A stretch of 46,436 nucleotides of DNA from Desulfovibrio sp. (GTDB lineage Bacteria > Desulfobacterota > Desulfovibrionia > Desulfovibrionales > Desulfovibrionaceae): NCBI GenBank assembly GCA_031260965.1, contig JAISKK010000065.1, positions 1 to 46,436 of the forward strand. Direction: 5' to 3'. The notes under the pieces are model-generated. The model had not been told where the DNA came from, did not search any database, and saw only the letters and a list, made by a program, of their open reading frames with translations. A program made the position numbers and the translations under genes. Below are positions 44,949-46,436 of this stretch, piece after piece. The stretch's first letter is position 1. Each line of letters begins with the position of its first letter.

Positions 44949-45731
44949 ATGAAAAAAATTGCCGTCTGCTACAAATGGGTGCTCTCGGACGCCGACATCC
45001 GCATCAACGAGAGATCCCGCGAACTGGACATGGAAAAATGCAAGCCTCAGGTCAATGAATATGACCGCAATGGAATTGAGTGCGGAGTGAAACTCAAAAG
45101 AGCCACCGAGCGCGAGCTTGTGGGCGTTACCTGCGGTACCGCAACCGCTGCTTCCGCCAAAGACGCCCTGTCCCGCGGACTGGACGCCGTCTATTTTCTT
45201 GACGATGCCGCCCTGGCCTCGGTGGACAAAATCGGCTCTTCCAAAGTACTGGCCGGAATAATAAAAAAAATCGGCGATGTTGATGTTGTCATCTGCTCGG
45301 AAGCCTCCAGCGACGACTTCGGCCAACAGACCGGTCCCCGTATTGCCGCCCTGCTCGGCTGGCCTTCGGTGAGCTATGTTACGAAAGTAGAAGCCGGCGG
45401 AGATTCTTTCTCCCTGGAGCGCAAACTGGAAGACGGCCTTGAATGCGTTACTGTCAACACGCCCGTTGTCATCACCGTATCCCCCGATGTGGGTGAAGCT
45501 CCCATCCCCGGAGTTAAAGACATCCTGGGCGCGAAAAAGAAACCGGCAACCGCATTGAGCCTCGGCGACGCAGGAATCTCGGCCGACGCACTGCAGCCGC
45601 GCTCCAATCGCGTTAGTGTGCTCGCCCCTGTTACCGCCCGTAAAAAACAGCTCCTGAACCCGGACGGGGTGAGCATCGATCAGGCGGCGGTCGCTCTCGT
45701 CAAAGAACTTTCCACAGCCGGAATCTTGTAA
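44949..45731 (+). CDS. etfB: Electron transfer flavoprotein beta subunit
   Basis: Small subunit of the heterodimeric flavoprotein that exchanges electrons with acyl-CoA dehydrogenases. The 260 residues start MKKIAVCYKWVLSDADI. DRNGIECGVKLKRATE, AKDALSRGLDAVYFLDD and CSEASSDDFGQQTGPRIAALLGWPSVSYV match EtfB/FixA, and NTPVVITVSPDVGEAP precedes the C-terminal tail. The start lies 52 bases after the antiporter gene; etfA follows 11 bases after its stop. Whether it is the bifurcating type needs comparison with characterised enzymes. Confidence 0.94.
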   Translation: MKKIAVCYKWVLSDADIRINERSRELDMEKCKPQVNEYDRNGIECGVKLKRATERELVGVTCGTATAASAKDALSRGLDAVYFLDDAALASVDKIGSSKVLAGIIKKIGDVDVVICSEASSDDFGQQTGPRIAALLGWPSVSYVTKVEAGGDSFSLERKLEDGLECVTVNTPVVITVSPDVGEAPIPGVKDILGAKKKPATALSLGDAGISADALQPRSNRVSVLAPVTARKKQLLNPDGVSIDQAAVALVKELSTAGIL

Positions 45732-45742
45732 AGGAGATCATC

Positions 45743-46436
45743 ATGCGAGATATATGGATAATAGCCGAAAATCCCGCCTGGGCCTCGACCCTTGTCAGCG
45801 CCGCCAAAAGCCTGGATACGGCCGCAACGCTTACCGCCTTCGTCAAAGGCGATGAGGCTGCGGCCAAAGAAACAATAAGCTTCGGCGCGGCTTCCGCTTT
45901 TGCCCTGCCTCTGCCTGCGGCCGGAATCTGGGAAGATTATACCCCGGCTCTGGTGGAAAAGGCCAAAGCCGATAAACCTGCCTTTATTCTGGTCAGCGCA
46001 TCCAAACGGGGTCGGGATCTGGCCGCCCGTCTGGCCGCCCTGCTGGACGCTCCCTTCTTCTGCGATGCGAAAAATCTGGCCCTTTCCGGAGACGCTTTCA
46101 GCGCCGAGACCTCAGTCTACGGCGGCGCAGCAGTTCGCACGGACTCCACCAAGGCTCCGACTGTGCTCGTAACTCTTGCCGCCAAAAGCTATGACCCGAC
46201 ACCCGCCAACGCCTCCAACTCCGGCCCTGTCGCCACCCTGCCCTATACTCAGGGCAGCGTTAAGGTTACAGAACGCAAAGCGCGTGCCCAGCAGTCCGTC
46301 AACCTCCCCGAAGCCGCCAAAGTAGTCGCCGTGGGCCGGGGCTTTGCCGAAGAAAAAGACCTCGCCGCCGCCAGAGATCTGGCCGCCGCCCTCGGCGCGG
46401 AGATGGGCTGCTCGCGTCCGATTGCCGAGTTCTTCA
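45743..46436 (+). CDS. etfA: Electron transfer flavoprotein alpha subunit (3' end outside the window)
   Basis: Large Etf subunit, cut by the right edge after 231 codons. The ATG at 45743 has AAGGAG eight bases upstream. The N-terminal domain shows MRDIWIIAENPAWAST, ILVSASKRGRDLAARLAALLDAPF (split here as ILVSASKRGRDLAARL) and SVYGGAAVRT. The last visible residues, VVAVGRGFAEEKDL and ALGAEMGCSRPIAEFF, open the C-terminal FAD-binding domain. An acyl-CoA dehydrogenase or Etf oxidoreductase gene may well follow outside the window. Confidence 0.92.
   Translation, partial: MRDIWIIAENPAWASTLVSAAKSLDTAATLTAFVKGDEAAAKETISFGAASAFALPLPAAGIWEDYTPALVEKAKADKPAFILVSASKRGRDLAARLAALLDAPFFCDAKNLALSGDAFSAETSVYGGAAVRTDSTKAPTVLVTLAAKSYDPTPANASNSGPVATLPYTQGSVKVTERKARAQQSVNLPEAAKVVAVGRGFAEEKDLAAARDLAAALGAEMGCSRPIAEFF

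Noticed and set aside
1-46436. CRISPR arrays, tRNA and rRNA genes
   Set aside because: No regularly spaced direct repeats, no tRNA-like cloverleaf with T-loop consensus and no rRNA-like sequence were noticed. This is by eye; a tRNA scanner would settle it.

Overview
The window looks like a chromosomal segment from a sulfate-reducing deltaproteobacterium of the Desulfovibrio type. The best evidence is an adenylate kinase of 223 residues that carries the Cys129-X5-His135-X15-Cys151-X2-Cys154 metal site known from Desulfovibrio gigas. The short rubrerythrin, the run yceD-rpmF-plsX-fabH-fabG-acpP-fabF-glyA-dCMP deaminase-ribD-ribE-ribBA-ribH-nusB-leuS-lptE-holA-lon, and an EtfBA-linked acyl-CoA cluster fit the same group. 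Genes are dense, and most starts are backed by a Shine-Dalgarno (SD) sequence.

Layout. Bases 1-142 are the end of an IS5-like insertion sequence whose transposase runs off the left edge. Bases 232-8392 hold mixed housekeeping genes: an HD-GYP c-di-GMP phosphodiesterase, modB-modC (no modA nearby), a PanD-like decarboxylase with Cys in place of the self-processing Ser, tlyA, rubrerythrin, an unknown small protein, glmS and adk. Bases 8402-15443 (minus strand) are a complete Cu/Ag efflux operon: a small secreted protein, then cusC, cusF, cusB and cusA. Bases 15777-17488 hold a sigma-54-type promoter followed by amtB-glnK; this P-II protein lacks Tyr51. Bases 17769-36155 are the long housekeeping block: rpmB, lipid synthesis, glyA, riboflavin, nusB, leuS, lptE, holA and lon. 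A minus-strand trio (mazG, an AI-2E-family permease, cvpA) covers 36175-38601.

The most interesting part is 38602 to the right edge. A leader of about 385 nt, packed with inverted repeats, precedes an apparent catabolic operon: class I CoA-transferase, enoyl-CoA hydratase, GntP-family permease, NhaD-type antiporter, etfB and etfA (cut by the edge). The leader has a weak resemblance to a cobalamin riboswitch core, alternating complementary GCATC/GATGC segments, and a hairpin whose six-base loop is complementary to bases just downstream (possible pseudoknot). A plausible reading is uptake of a short hydroxy- or unsaturated carboxylic acid, CoA activation by transfer, hydration or dehydration, and an Etf-linked redox step. 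The substrate cannot be read from the sequence.

The lipid operon yceD-rpmF-plsX-fab starts behind a 7-bp palindrome that brackets a TTGACA element, suggesting repressor control. No tRNA, rRNA or CRISPR array was recognised. All assignments come from reading the sequence; no database search was run.
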